A stretch of 37,335 nucleotides of DNA from Fimenecus sp045531435. Lineage in GTDB: Bacteria; Bacillota; Clostridia; Oscillospirales; Acutalibacteraceae. The DNA is taken from contig JAZSDZ010000100.1 of the NCBI GenBank assembly GCA_045531435.1, positions 1 to 37,335 of the forward strand. Direction: 5' to 3'. The notes under the pieces were generated by a model, which did not search any database, was not told the DNA's origin, and was given only the letters and a program-made list of their open reading frames with translations. The position numbers and the translations under genes were made by a program. Positions 1-7,594 of this stretch are shown piece after piece. Within the stretch, counting starts at the first letter, position 1, and every line of letters starts with the position of its first letter.

Positions 1-1
1 T

Positions 2-301
2 GAAGTTGAAATCGTTAAGGGATACGAAAATGATGAGGCTGTGGCTATTATCACAGAAGATGCAAGACTCTTTATCCCAATGGACGAGCTTGTTGATTTC
101 AAGGCAGAATTAGAACGCCTTCAGAAGGAAAAAGCAGGTGTACTTAAGGAAATCGCATTTGTTTCAGGTAAACTCAACAACGAAAAATTCGTTGCAAAAG
201 CACCTGAAGCCCTCGTTAACGAGCAGAGAGAAAAACTTGCAAAATATACAGAAAAACTCAATATGCTTGAAGAAAGTATCGCAAAAATAAGCAATAAGTA
301 A
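2..301 (+). CDS. valS: Valyl-tRNA synthetase, C-terminal end (partial)
   Basis: This is the last 99 codons of a gene that enters from the left edge in frame 2 and stops at TAA 299-301. The visible part is a charged two-helix coiled coil (DELVDFKAELERLQKEK, then a second helix ending in MLEESIAKISNK). It follows a short strand segment with ITEDARLFIPMDELVD, which is the typical start of the C-terminal tRNA-binding arm of ValRS. In this family the arm contacts the tRNA corner and helps aminoacylation; the catalytic core lies outside the window. Identification rests on this tail alone, but the sequence is characteristic. The gene faces the convergent restriction-modification module and is followed by a GGCGGGG palindrome, a MITE-like repeat and a terminator. 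Confidence 0.88.
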   Translation, partial: EVEIVKGYENDEAVAIITEDARLFIPMDELVDFKAELERLQKEKAGVLKEIAFVSGKLNNEKFVAKAPEALVNEQREKLAKYTEKLNMLEESIAKISNK

Positions 302-315
302 TTGCAACACGGTAG

Positions 316-335
316 GGCGGGGTCTTGACCCCGCC
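316..335. repeat. 20-bp GGCGGGG palindrome, copy 1
   Basis: GGCGGGGTC-TT-GACCCCGCC is a perfect 9-bp inverted repeat with a 2-base centre, placed 15 bp after the valS stop and followed by a T-rich stretch, so it may serve as a valS terminator. Identical 20-mers lie at 18764-18783 and 33777-33796, each just after a gene. Confidence 0.85.
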
Positions 336-367
336 GTTGTTGTTTTATATGCAACTAAATTTAGTAA

Positions 368-474
368 GTCATTCTGAGCGTAAGCGACCGCGTAGGGACA
401 GACATCCTTGTCTGTCCGTTAAAAAGCAAATAAATTGCACAGAGATGCATCGTCGTTACACTCCTCAGAATGAC
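368..474. repeat. MITE-like element, copy 1 (107 bp)
   Basis: The element is bounded by an 11-bp terminal inverted repeat, GTCATTCTGAG at 368-378 and CTCAGAATGAC at 464-474. Inside is a short hairpin, GGGACAGACA...TGTCTGTCC. It has no coding capacity. Related elements are at 18818-18986 and 29286-29345, with a half copy at 36096-36122. Confidence 0.75.
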
Positions 475-486
475 ATTACAACCAAC

Positions 487-520
487 AAAAAAGGAACTCC
501 CGATTGGAAGTTCCTTTTTT
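487..520. terminator. Bidirectional terminator, left copy
   Basis: A6 - GGAACT...AGTTCC - T6, with stem arms at 493-501 and 506-514 and one C/A mismatch. The A-run and T-run allow use by valS (+) or the methylase (-). It is nearly the same sequence as the terminator at 3103-3140. Confidence 0.8.
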
Positions 521-572
521 GTTTGATGATGCAGTATAAAAAAGTTTTTAAATAGTTTTAAACTTTGTAAAA

Positions 573-2807
573 TCACATTTTAGATATATCATTATATACA
601 TTTTTTTCTGCTTGCCTAGTTTTTTTCTCTAATTCCTTTAAGACTTCTATACGTTGAATGATTTTATCTTTTTTACAGTTTTGTTCCGTGATATCGAAAT
701 ATTCAATCGGGTATTCATTTAATTCTTCTGGTTTAATAGTTAACTTTGAAGTTCCGTTTCGTAATGCTGTGACTATTTTTTCTCGTATTGCCATTAGATA
801 ATGGGAGTAAAATTCGAGGTCTACAGGATATTTTTGTGGATTCTTTGGAGTTAAGATTAAACACAAGGTGCTTGCAATAAACTTACCATTAACATAATGC
901 GCTCTTCCTAACGAACCTTCTGCACCTACCGCATAAATTATTGCCTCTTGGTCATGTGAATATGAATCATGTTTTTTCCATTTTTCAGCTGCGGTTATAA
1001 AATCATATTGGCCTTCTGGATTGTTATCTTCGCTTTGTAAAGTACCCAGATTGCTAGTAACGAAAATATCAGAAAATTTCACTAAATTTGGCAAATCTAA
1101 TGTTTGCTTCTTTACACCAGCTAATACAATTTTATTCCCCACGTAAATGCGTCTTTTTTCGCATATTCCATTTTTTTCTTTTTTGTTTAGTACACAATCA
1201 AGTATAGTTGCTTCGATTTCGCTCCATTTGTTATATTTATCAACTCGACCTTTATGTTGAACCGATACCAAACCATCTTCTTTTAATTCGTAAAAAACAA
1301 CTTCATCATCTTTTCTATGTGGTGTTTTTGTGAAACCAAAAATAGAAGTATATACAGTTCTATCTTGTTCCTTGAAAATTGCAACAGGCATTTTTATTAC
1401 AAAATCTAATTTTGCGATTTTTAATATATCATCCGTTAGTTTGCCTACATTGGATGATAAGGTGGGATTTGGCATAATTGTAATCAATGTTCCATTCGGT
1501 TCTAAAAAATCGAGAGCCTGTTTTGTAAATTTAATGGGATTTCCTTTTTCATAGGGTGGGTTGATAATAATCTTTGTTGGTTTTAATTTTCTTATCTCGT
1601 CAAAAACTAATTTATCTTGTTTGACAGAGAGGTCTAATAAACTGCTTCTATAAAGCATATTGGTACGCCCATCACCATGTAGAAACATATTTGAACATGC
1701 TAAAGAGAATAAAACAGGGTCTATTTCAAAACCAATTAATTGGTTTTCGGTAATGTTTTTTATTTGTGCTACATCACCTTCACATTGTTTTATCATAGTT
1801 TCCATAGCTTGCATTAAAAAGCCACCAGAACCAGTACATGTATCTAACACAACATCATATGGAGAAAGACGTGCTAACTTTACCATGAGGTTTTTTATGT
1901 GGTCAGGTGTAAGAATGATGTTTTTATTATCAACTTTACCTGCTCTTTTTAAAAACGTCTTATATGCCCTTCCCAATATATCTAATTTTTCATCACTACG
2001 AAACGGCATGTAAATCTTCGATTCAACGATTTCAATTATTTCTATATATTTTATGAGAGGAATATCTATAGTTTTTATAAAAGAAAATCTATCTCTCCAT
2101 GAAAATTCCTTCGATAAATTATTTATTTTCCCTTTCAATTCGATATCTACCGCATTTAATATTGCAACATTCATATAATGAGCATCTAAAAGATTGATTC
2201 CTACACTCGCTCTTTCCTCATCGGAAGGTGCTTGTATGCTTTTATAAGTGTTTCTAAAATTTGAATTTTTTAGAGCAATCATTATACCTGAAAAAAGCAA
2301 ACTTCTATCGGTATCTCGAACATTATTGTCATGAAATGTTTGATTTAATCCTATTAAGATTGTGTTTAATTCAGCGTCAGAAATCTGGTCACCATTTTTC
2401 TTGTTTAAATATATTTTTTCGATAGTTTCAATTTGTAGCAGTTTATTTGCAACTAATTCAACAATTTCTTTTTGACCTTTAAACAAACAAAAATAAGAAA
2501 CCTTCAAACTGTTTTTAGTTTGTCCTGAAATAGCAATTCCTATCAAATCTTTTTTGTTTCGTAGTTTATTATTGAATAAATAGTATTTAATTTCTTCTTG
2601 TGCTTTATCATGAAGAGTAGCTTTTGCTTCTACAATTATCGCATATAAGCCTTTATCTAAGAAAAAATCTGGATAGCCTTTGTAGTCTGTTCCTTTTTTG
2701 CTTTTAAAACCATATTCAGCAGGAATTGCAGATTTTTCTATAAAAGTGGTTGAACCATAGAAGTCGCGAAATATATTCTCTGTTTTTGTTTCACTTACAT
2801 TATACAT
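573..2807 (-). CDS. Type IIG-like restriction-modification protein (nuclease + N6-adenine methylase + target recognition)
   Basis: 744 aa. A PD-(D/E)XK nuclease-like stretch comes first (GYPDFF at residues 44-49, then VEAKA with E60 and K62). A helical linker follows to about 295. An HsdM-like N6-adenine methylase comes next, with SAM motif DTCTGSGGF at 322-330 and catalytic NPPY at 416-419. The last ~180 residues look like a single HsdS-type target recognition half. Restriction, modification and specificity are thus probably in one chain, as in type IIG enzymes, but 744 aa is short for that group. No separate hsdS or hsdR gene is visible. Its ATG overlaps the upstream RHH gene by 8 bp, indicating translational coupling. 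It could be a methylase with a vestigial nuclease domain; the methylase call is firm, the nuclease call moderate. Confidence 0.82.
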   Translation of the reverse strand: MYNVSETKTENIFRDFYGSTTFIEKSAIPAEYGFKSKKGTDYKGYPDFFLDKGLYAIIVEAKATLHDKAQEEIKYYLFNNKLRNKKDLIGIAISGQTKNSLKVSYFCLFKGQKEIVELVANKLLQIETIEKIYLNKKNGDQISDAELNTILIGLNQTFHDNNVRDTDRSLLFSGIMIALKNSNFRNTYKSIQAPSDEERASVGINLLDAHYMNVAILNAVDIELKGKINNLSKEFSWRDRFSFIKTIDIPLIKYIEIIEIVESKIYMPFRSDEKLDILGRAYKTFLKRAGKVDNKNIILTPDHIKNLMVKLARLSPYDVVLDTCTGSGGFLMQAMETMIKQCEGDVAQIKNITENQLIGFEIDPVLFSLACSNMFLHGDGRTNMLYRSSLLDLSVKQDKLVFDEIRKLKPTKIIINPPYEKGNPIKFTKQALDFLEPNGTLITIMPNPTLSSNVGKLTDDILKIAKLDFVIKMPVAIFKEQDRTVYTSIFGFTKTPHRKDDEVVFYELKEDGLVSVQHKGRVDKYNKWSEIEATILDCVLNKKEKNGICEKRRIYVGNKIVLAGVKKQTLDLPNLVKFSDIFVTSNLGTLQSEDNNPEGQYDFITAAEKWKKHDSYSHDQEAIIYAVGAEGSLGRAHYVNGKFIASTLCLILTPKNPQKYPVDLEFYSHYLMAIREKIVTALRNGTSKLTIKPEELNEYPIEYFDITEQNCKKDKIIQRIEVLKELEKKTRQAEKNVYNDISKM

Positions 2808-2985
2808 TTTTTTTTCTCTCCTTTATATCTTTTGAAAGAATTTCAGTTAAGTATTGATTCACGCTATACCCACGCTCTATTTTTTTTTGTTTTTGAACTT
2901 CTTCCATCATTTGGTTGTAAAGTTCTGGTGGCAATCGTAGAGGAATCATTATTTTTTGATAAGTAGGAATATTAGAGTTATTCAC
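2800..2985 (-). CDS. Ribbon-helix-helix (Arc/CopG-like) regulator of the R-M module
   Basis: 61 aa. The strand-helix-helix pattern (KIMIPLRLPPELYNQMMEEV, then YSVNQYLTEILSKDIKE) fits Arc/CopG/omega-type DNA-binding dimers. The start is GTG at 2985, set by GGAGG at 2993-2997 with a 7-base gap. Its 3' end overlaps the methylase ATG by 8 bp. A 34-bp palindrome covering the promoter -10 lies 16 bp upstream of the start, so the likely role is autorepression that sets the expression level of the restriction-modification protein. That is the job done in other systems by HTH-type C proteins. The operator link is inferred from position and symmetry. An antitoxin is another possible reading, since RHH proteins often are, but its partner here is a methylase. 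Confidence 0.75.
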   Translation of the reverse strand: MNNSNIPTYQKIMIPLRLPPELYNQMMEEVQKQKKIERGYSVNQYLTEILSKDIKERKKNV

Positions 2986-3000
2986 AGTTATACCTCCATT

Positions 3001-3034
3001 ATGATATCATAATATCTTGATATTATGATATCAT
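3001..3034. promoter_or_regulatory. 34-bp palindromic operator upstream of the RHH/R-M operon
   Basis: ATGATATCATAATATC - TT - GATATTATGATATCAT is a perfect 16-bp inverted repeat. Each end (3001-3010 and 3025-3034) is itself the palindrome ATGATATCAT, giving two identical boxes 24 bp apart, as expected for cooperative RHH dimers. The right box contains the -10 element. Confidence 0.85.
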
Positions 3035-3053
3035 ATATTTAGCTTAAAGTCAA
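3025..3053 (-). promoter_or_regulatory. Promoter of RHH/R-M operon
   Basis: On the minus strand, -35 TTGACT (3048-3053), a 17-base spacer and -10 TATCAT (3025-3030). The -10 lies inside the operator, so bound protein should block RNA polymerase. Confidence 0.75.
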
Positions 3054-3102
3054 ATTTTTTAAACAAACCATTGTAGTAACCATAAAAAACCAATGAAGCA
3101 AC

Positions 3103-3140
3103 AAAAAAGGAACTTCCGATTTGGAAGTTCCTTATTTTTT
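3103..3140. terminator. Bidirectional terminator, right copy (end of alcohol dehydrogenase gene)
   Basis: Perfect 9-bp stem GGAACTTCC (3109-3117) / GGAAGTTCC (3123-3131) with loop GATTT, flanked by an A-run and a T-rich tail. It lies 15 bp beyond the dehydrogenase stop; on the minus strand the A-run reads as the U-tract. Confidence 0.88.
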
Positions 3141-3154
3141 TATGTAATTTTAAA

Positions 3155-4366
3155 TTATTCCTTAATCATAAGTGACTTAACGATTGCAGTCATTTCTTCC
3201 TTGCCGTAGATTACAGGTACAGGGTAGAGTGGGTTACCTTCTTTAAGAGCACGGTCAACGATTGTTGGAATGTCCTCTTCCTTAATCTGTGTAAAGCCCT
3301 TTGGAATATTCATTCTTTCGTTCATAGCGTAGATTTCAGCGATAAATGCCTTTGCCTTTGCTTCTTCAGAGTCACCCTTGATACCAACGATATCAGCAAG
3401 TTTTGCAAGTGGTGTGTAAACAGCACTGCCGTAGCTTTCGAGAACAACAGGAAGAATAACAGCATTTGCAAGACCGTGAGGGAGTCCGTAAAGACCGCCA
3501 AGGTTATGAGCAATAGCGTGAACATAACCAACATAAGCACGAGTGAATGCCATACCTGCATTGTAAGAAGCAAGGAGCATATTGTTTCTTGCCTCAATGT
3601 TCTTACCGTCGTTGTAAGCTGTTTCGAGGTTTTCAAAAATCATCTTTGTTGCCTTTTCAGCAAACTGAATTGTTGAAGGTACATTTGATTTACCGATATA
3701 TGCTTCAACAGCGTGAGTAAGAGCGTCCATACCTGTTGTTGATGTAATGTGTGGAGGAAGACCAATTGTGAGTTCAGGGTCAAACACAGCAAAACGAGGA
3801 CGAAGAACAGAGTCGTTACAAGCATATTTTTCGTGAGTTTTTGGATTAGAAACAACTGCTGCAAGAGTACATTCTGAACCTGTACCTGCAGTTGTAGGAA
3901 CTGCGAAGAACGGTGGAAGTTTCTTGAGAATTTTCATGATACCACGCATTTTTTCGATTGGCTGATTTGGTTTAACAACTCTTGCTGCAGCAATCTTTGC
4001 ACAGTCCATTGGAGAACCGCCACCGAATGCGATAATACCCTGACAACTGTTATCAAGATACATCTGTCTTGCTTCTTCAATATTGTCGATTGTTGGGTTA
4101 GGCTGAACACCGTTAAATACTGTATATTTAACACCAGCTTTGTCCAACTCTTCATAGAGAGAATCAAGAAGTCCAAGTGAAGTAAGTCCCTTATCAGTTA
4201 CGATGAGGACATTGTTCACACCCTGTTCCTTAACAAGATTCGGAAGCTTTTTGATAGAACCGGGTCCTGTAAGCATTGTTGGTTCGCCCCAAGGAAGGAA
4301 GAACTCAACTAAATAAATTACCTTCTGATAAACTCGACAGAAAGCATTGTAGAATACATTTGCCAT
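3155..4366 (-). CDS. Iron-containing alcohol dehydrogenase
   Basis: 403 aa, the usual length for group III metal-dependent alcohol dehydrogenases, which reduce aldehydes or ketones with NAD(P)H during fermentation. Visible marks are the nucleotide-binding loop GGGSPMD at 115-121, PTTAGTGSE at 158-166, and the metal-site segments DALTHAVEAY and HAIAHNLGGLYGLPHG. The first ~30 residues (hydrophobic, VIYLVEFFLPWGEP) are an extension seen in a clostridial subgroup annotated as butanol or 1,3-propanediol dehydrogenases. Substrate cannot be told from sequence. The gene stands alone: 138 bp separate it from ribF, and a strong terminator follows. No convincing promoter or Rex site was found in the gap. 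Confidence 0.92.
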   Translation of the reverse strand: MANVFYNAFCRVYQKVIYLVEFFLPWGEPTMLTGPGSIKKLPNLVKEQGVNNVLIVTDKGLTSLGLLDSLYEELDKAGVKYTVFNGVQPNPTIDNIEEARQMYLDNSCQGIIAFGGGSPMDCAKIAAARVVKPNQPIEKMRGIMKILKKLPPFFAVPTTAGTGSECTLAAVVSNPKTHEKYACNDSVLRPRFAVFDPELTIGLPPHITSTTGMDALTHAVEAYIGKSNVPSTIQFAEKATKMIFENLETAYNDGKNIEARNNMLLASYNAGMAFTRAYVGYVHAIAHNLGGLYGLPHGLANAVILPVVLESYGSAVYTPLAKLADIVGIKGDSEEAKAKAFIAEIYAMNERMNIPKGFTQIKEEDIPTIVDRALKEGNPLYPVPVIYGKEEMTAIVKSLMIKE

Positions 4367-4504
4367 TTAAATCATTCCCTTTCATCCGGTGAAGAGAATT
4401 GAGCATTTTTACCCCTGATACTCAATTTCAACAACCCATTTTCCTTTTAATATATTGGTATCCGTAAGGTTATATTCCTGACAGAAATCAACGTTATATA
4501 CATT

Positions 4505-5389
4505 TTAAACCAATTTGTTAAAAATTTCAATAGCAGATTTGCTATCATTATCAATTTGTGCTTTTAATTCGTCTTTTGAGCTGAATTTTTTCTCGTTACG
4601 GATAAAATCGATAAGCTCAACGCGGATTTTCTGGTAATAAAGGTCACCGTCAAACCCTAAAATACAAGTTTCGGAAAGCACCTTGTCACCACCGATGGTA
4701 GGATGACAACCGAAATTTGTAACTGACGGATAAATTTTACCGTCAACAGTAGATTGTGAAGCATAAACACCGTGTTTAAGGTTGATAAACCCCGTGGGGA
4801 AATGCTGATTTATTGTTGGAAAGCCTAAAATCTTTTTGCCGATTTTATTCCCTTCAACAACAAGAAAATCGTAGGAGAATTTTCGCCCCAGCATCTCGTT
4901 GGCAGTAATAATATCACCATTTGCCAAAGCTTCACGGATTCTTGTAGCACTAATCATTTCACCCTTATACATAGTGCTTTTTGCCATTCGGTAAATTATA
5001 TTGTGTTTTTTGCACAACTCACAAAGGAGTTTGCTGTCTCCACCGCCGTCTTTACCAAAAAGGAAGTTTTCGCCACATACAACAGCACCCACATTATGCT
5101 TTTTTATTAGAATATCACACAAAAATTCTTCAGGAGCGAGATTGCGGATTTCTTCGAAACTTATGTGTACGGGTAAAACTCCGTTTTTCCTTGCAAACTC
5201 CTCTTTATCTTCACTTGTGATAAGCAGGGGAGGAGCAAAGCCTTTAAGTACGGACTGCGGATGTGTATCAAACATAAGCATAGCAGGGACAAAGCCCTCT
5301 AACGCAAAGGTTTTTGCTTCGTTCAGCACATTAAGGTGACCGCGATGAAGTCCATCGAAGGTACCAAGTGCCAATGCGAGTTTATTCAT
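4505..5389 (-). CDS. ribF: Bifunctional riboflavin kinase / FAD synthetase
   Basis: 294 aa, close to the usual 300-315. It makes FMN from riboflavin and then FAD. The N-terminal nucleotidyltransferase domain shows GTFDGLHRGH at 9-18 and ISATRIR at 146-152. The C-terminal riboflavin kinase domain begins near 180 with GFPTINQ at 189-195 and a later GVYAS. The start ATG overlaps the truB stop by 4 bp, so it is translationally coupled as the last gene of the nusA-infB operon. truB-ribF adjacency is widespread in bacteria. No FMN riboswitch precedes it, as expected for an internal operon gene. Confidence 0.96.
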   Translation of the reverse strand: MNKLALALGTFDGLHRGHLNVLNEAKTFALEGFVPAMLMFDTHPQSVLKGFAPPLLITSEDKEEFARKNGVLPVHISFEEIRNLAPEEFLCDILIKKHNVGAVVCGENFLFGKDGGGDSKLLCELCKKHNIIYRMAKSTMYKGEMISATRIREALANGDIITANEMLGRKFSYDFLVVEGNKIGKKILGFPTINQHFPTGFINLKHGVYASQSTVDGKIYPSVTNFGCHPTIGGDKVLSETCILGFDGDLYYQKIRVELIDFIRNEKKFSSKDELKAQIDNDSKSAIEIFNKLV

Positions 5390-6276
5390 TCTTTTACCAG
5401 CACCCTTCTGACTGTAAGGTCGCCTTTTTCTGTTAATATTTCCCCAAGACCTAAAAACTCTTTTTCAGGGGAATAGATACGATAAATTCCGATACCGTAT
5501 TCACCGTGTAATCTGTCGTAACCGAGCTCACCACCGTTAGAAAAACGATTTGCCTGTGGCTTTGTGACAGTGATTTTCGGATAACTCATAAGTGCTTTTT
5601 CGACTGATGTAATCACTCTTTCAGTATTATTTTCACTTACAAGTTTTTCCAATTCCTCAAGTGTTACTGCATTTTCAATAGAAAACCCGTTTGCTTCTGT
5701 TCTGCGAAGTTCGGTCATAACTGCACCACAGCCTAATTCCCTGCCCATATCGTCGCAAAGTGAACGGATATATGTACCTGCCGAGCAGGTTACATCCATT
5801 GAAAATTCAGTTCCCTGGAAATCATAAATTTCCAATTTCTCAATGGTGATTTTTCTGCTTTCGCGCTCGATTTCAATGCCTTTTCGTGCCAAATCATAAA
5901 GTCGTTCACCGTCTTTTTTGATAGCAGAGTACATTGGTGGAGTCTGCATAATTTCACCCTTGAATTTTTCTGCTACAGAGAGCAATTGTTCAGGTGTAAC
6001 ATTAGCTTTGCATTCCGACAAGATTTCACCTGTAATATCAAGTGTGTCCGTTGTAAGTCCCAGTTTTACCCTTGCAGTATAGCTTTTTCTGTGTTCAGGC
6101 AAAAGCTCAATAAAACGGGTACAATGTCCCAACATTATGACAAGAACACCGGTAGCCATAGGGTCCAGTGTGCCTGTATGACCTGCTTTTTTTACACCTA
6201 AAATGCGGGAGGCTCTTTTAACAGCCATAAATGATGTCATATCGCAGGGTTTGTCAAGACAAATTATACCTGTCAT
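5386..6276 (-). CDS. truB: tRNA pseudouridine-55 synthase
   Basis: 296 aa. It isomerises U55 in the T-loop of tRNAs. The N-terminal catalytic segment GHTGTLDPMATGVL contains the nucleophile Asp38; the preceding DKPCDMTS and the later YSAIKKDGERLYDLAR and GTYIRSLCDDMG are TruB signatures. The C-terminal part (about 230-296) is a PUA-like extension. It overlaps nrnA by one base (TAATG) and ribF by four, so all three are co-translated within the rimP-ribF operon. Confidence 0.96.
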   Translation of the reverse strand: MTGIICLDKPCDMTSFMAVKRASRILGVKKAGHTGTLDPMATGVLVIMLGHCTRFIELLPEHRKSYTARVKLGLTTDTLDITGEILSECKANVTPEQLLSVAEKFKGEIMQTPPMYSAIKKDGERLYDLARKGIEIERESRKITIEKLEIYDFQGTEFSMDVTCSAGTYIRSLCDDMGRELGCGAVMTELRRTEANGFSIENAVTLEELEKLVSENNTERVITSVEKALMSYPKITVTKPQANRFSNGGELGYDRLHGEYGIGIYRIYSPEKEFLGLGEILTEKGDLTVRRVLVKE

Positions 6277-7223
6277 TAAAATTCCTTCTTTATTATTTCT
6301 AATAATTTTTCTTTAACTTCATCCAACGGACAATCAAATTCGCAACCTGCTGCTGCGTGGTGACCGCCACCACCGAAATTGGAGCAGATTTTTGCTGCAT
6401 CATAAGGCTCAACAGTACGAAGTGAAACCTTGTACTTGCCGTTTATTTGTTCACGGATTGTGACACCGACCTTGACACCTTCGATTTTTCGTGGGATAGA
6501 TGCAATACCGTCACATTCACTTTCGTTTGAACCACTTGCCTTAAACATTTCCTGTGTGATTGACATAACAGCACATTTTCCGTCGAAATGTGATTCAATT
6601 GAAGCAACAGCCATCTGTTCAAGTCTTATATATGATAATGTTCTTGTTTCAAACATAAGACGGTTGATAAGGGCATAATCTGCACCTTTTTCCATAACTT
6701 CGGCCGCAATTCTGTGAACTGTGGGTGTTGTGTTTGAATACATAAAGCAACCTGTGTCAGTTGCAAGTCCCGTATAAACACAACTTGCAATTTCAGGTGT
6801 AATTTCTACACCTGACTGACAGATTACCTCGTAAATAACAACTGCAGCAGCTGCTCTGTCCTCTAAAAGAAGATTCTGAGCGTATTCTCTGTTGGTCATA
6901 TGGTGGTCAATGCACAAGAACACATTGTCACCGTATTTTGCCTGGAATTCTTCACCTAAAAGTCTATTATCGGCAACATCAACTGCAATTATTTTGTCGA
7001 AATTTATGTCGCTGTTGTCAATGCCTTGCCATAAATAAGAATATTTTAAAGGCATTTCATCATTACAACGAACCATAGATTTTTTGCCCATAAGGTCCAA
7101 CGCTCTTTTAAGTGCAAAAGCACTGCCAAGAGTATCACCGTCAGGGTTGCGATGCGAAAGGATAAGATAATTGTCATATTCTTTCAAAAGAGTTGCACAC
7201 TCTTTCACATCAATTCTTTTCAT
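6276..7223 (-). CDS. nrnA: DHH-family nanoRNase / 3'-phosphoadenosine phosphatase
   Basis: 315 aa. A DHH-DHHA1 phosphoesterase of the NrnA type, which degrades 2-5 nt RNA (and in some species pAp or cyclic-dinucleotide products). Metal-binding motifs are HRNPDGD at 24-30, VDVADN at 81-86 and DHH at 106-108. The DHHA1 substrate motif GGGGHHAAAG lies near the C terminus. Its position between rbfA and truB is the classical Firmicutes arrangement. It overlaps rbfA by one base. Whether it prefers RNA or c-di-AMP/pApA products cannot be settled from sequence. Confidence 0.93.
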   Translation of the reverse strand: MKRIDVKECATLLKEYDNYLILSHRNPDGDTLGSAFALKRALDLMGKKSMVRCNDEMPLKYSYLWQGIDNSDINFDKIIAVDVADNRLLGEEFQAKYGDNVFLCIDHHMTNREYAQNLLLEDRAAAAVVIYEVICQSGVEITPEIASCVYTGLATDTGCFMYSNTTPTVHRIAAEVMEKGADYALINRLMFETRTLSYIRLEQMAVASIESHFDGKCAVMSITQEMFKASGSNESECDGIASIPRKIEGVKVGVTIREQINGKYKVSLRTVEPYDAAKICSNFGGGGHHAAAGCEFDCPLDEVKEKLLEIIKKEF

Positions 7224-7594
7224 TATTCATCCTCATTATCATCAGCACTGTCAATAACTGTGCTTTCGATTTTCTTAAATATTTCCATACCGTGCTGTAC
7301 AGAGTCATCAGCAATAAATTTAAGTTCAGGAGTTTTCCTGAGGTGTAATTTACTGCCAACTTCTCGTCTTATAAGACCTGTTGCAGATGTAAGTCCCTTG
7401 ACAGCCTCTTTTGCATCTTCAATGCCACTCATTGAGCTGACATAAACCTTTGCATAGGATAAATCCGAACTTACATCAACACGGACAACTGTGAGAATTT
7501 TATCTCTCACTCTCGGGTCTTTTAATTCACGGATAATGGCAACAATTTCTCGCTTAATATCTTCCGATACTCTACCTACTCTATATCCTGCCAT
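7223..7594 (-). CDS. rbfA: 30S ribosome-binding factor A
   Basis: 123 aa, the standard size. RbfA binds the 30S subunit near the 5' end of 16S rRNA and assists late maturation. A KH-like fold is suggested by GRVSEDIKREIVAIIRELKDPRV at the start (helix-rich) and LRKTPELKFIADDS near the end. The tail is acidic (SADDNEDE). The start ATG overlaps the infB stop (ATGA), giving translational coupling. Confidence 0.95.
   Translation of the reverse strand: MAGYRVGRVSEDIKREIVAIIRELKDPRVRDKILTVVRVDVSSDLSYAKVYVSSMSGIEDAKEAVKGLTSATGLIRREVGSKLHLRKTPELKFIADDSVQHGMEIFKKIESTVIDSADDNEDE

Noticed and set aside
325..555. Open reading frames on both strands between valS and the methylase
   Set aside because: They translate the MITE-like element and terminator; no ribosome site or family resemblance.
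4367..4504. FMN riboswitch or Rex operator near ribF/alcohol dehydrogenase
   Set aside because: No conserved FMN-element sequence and no TTGTTAA...TTAACAA-type palindrome was found in the 138-bp gap.
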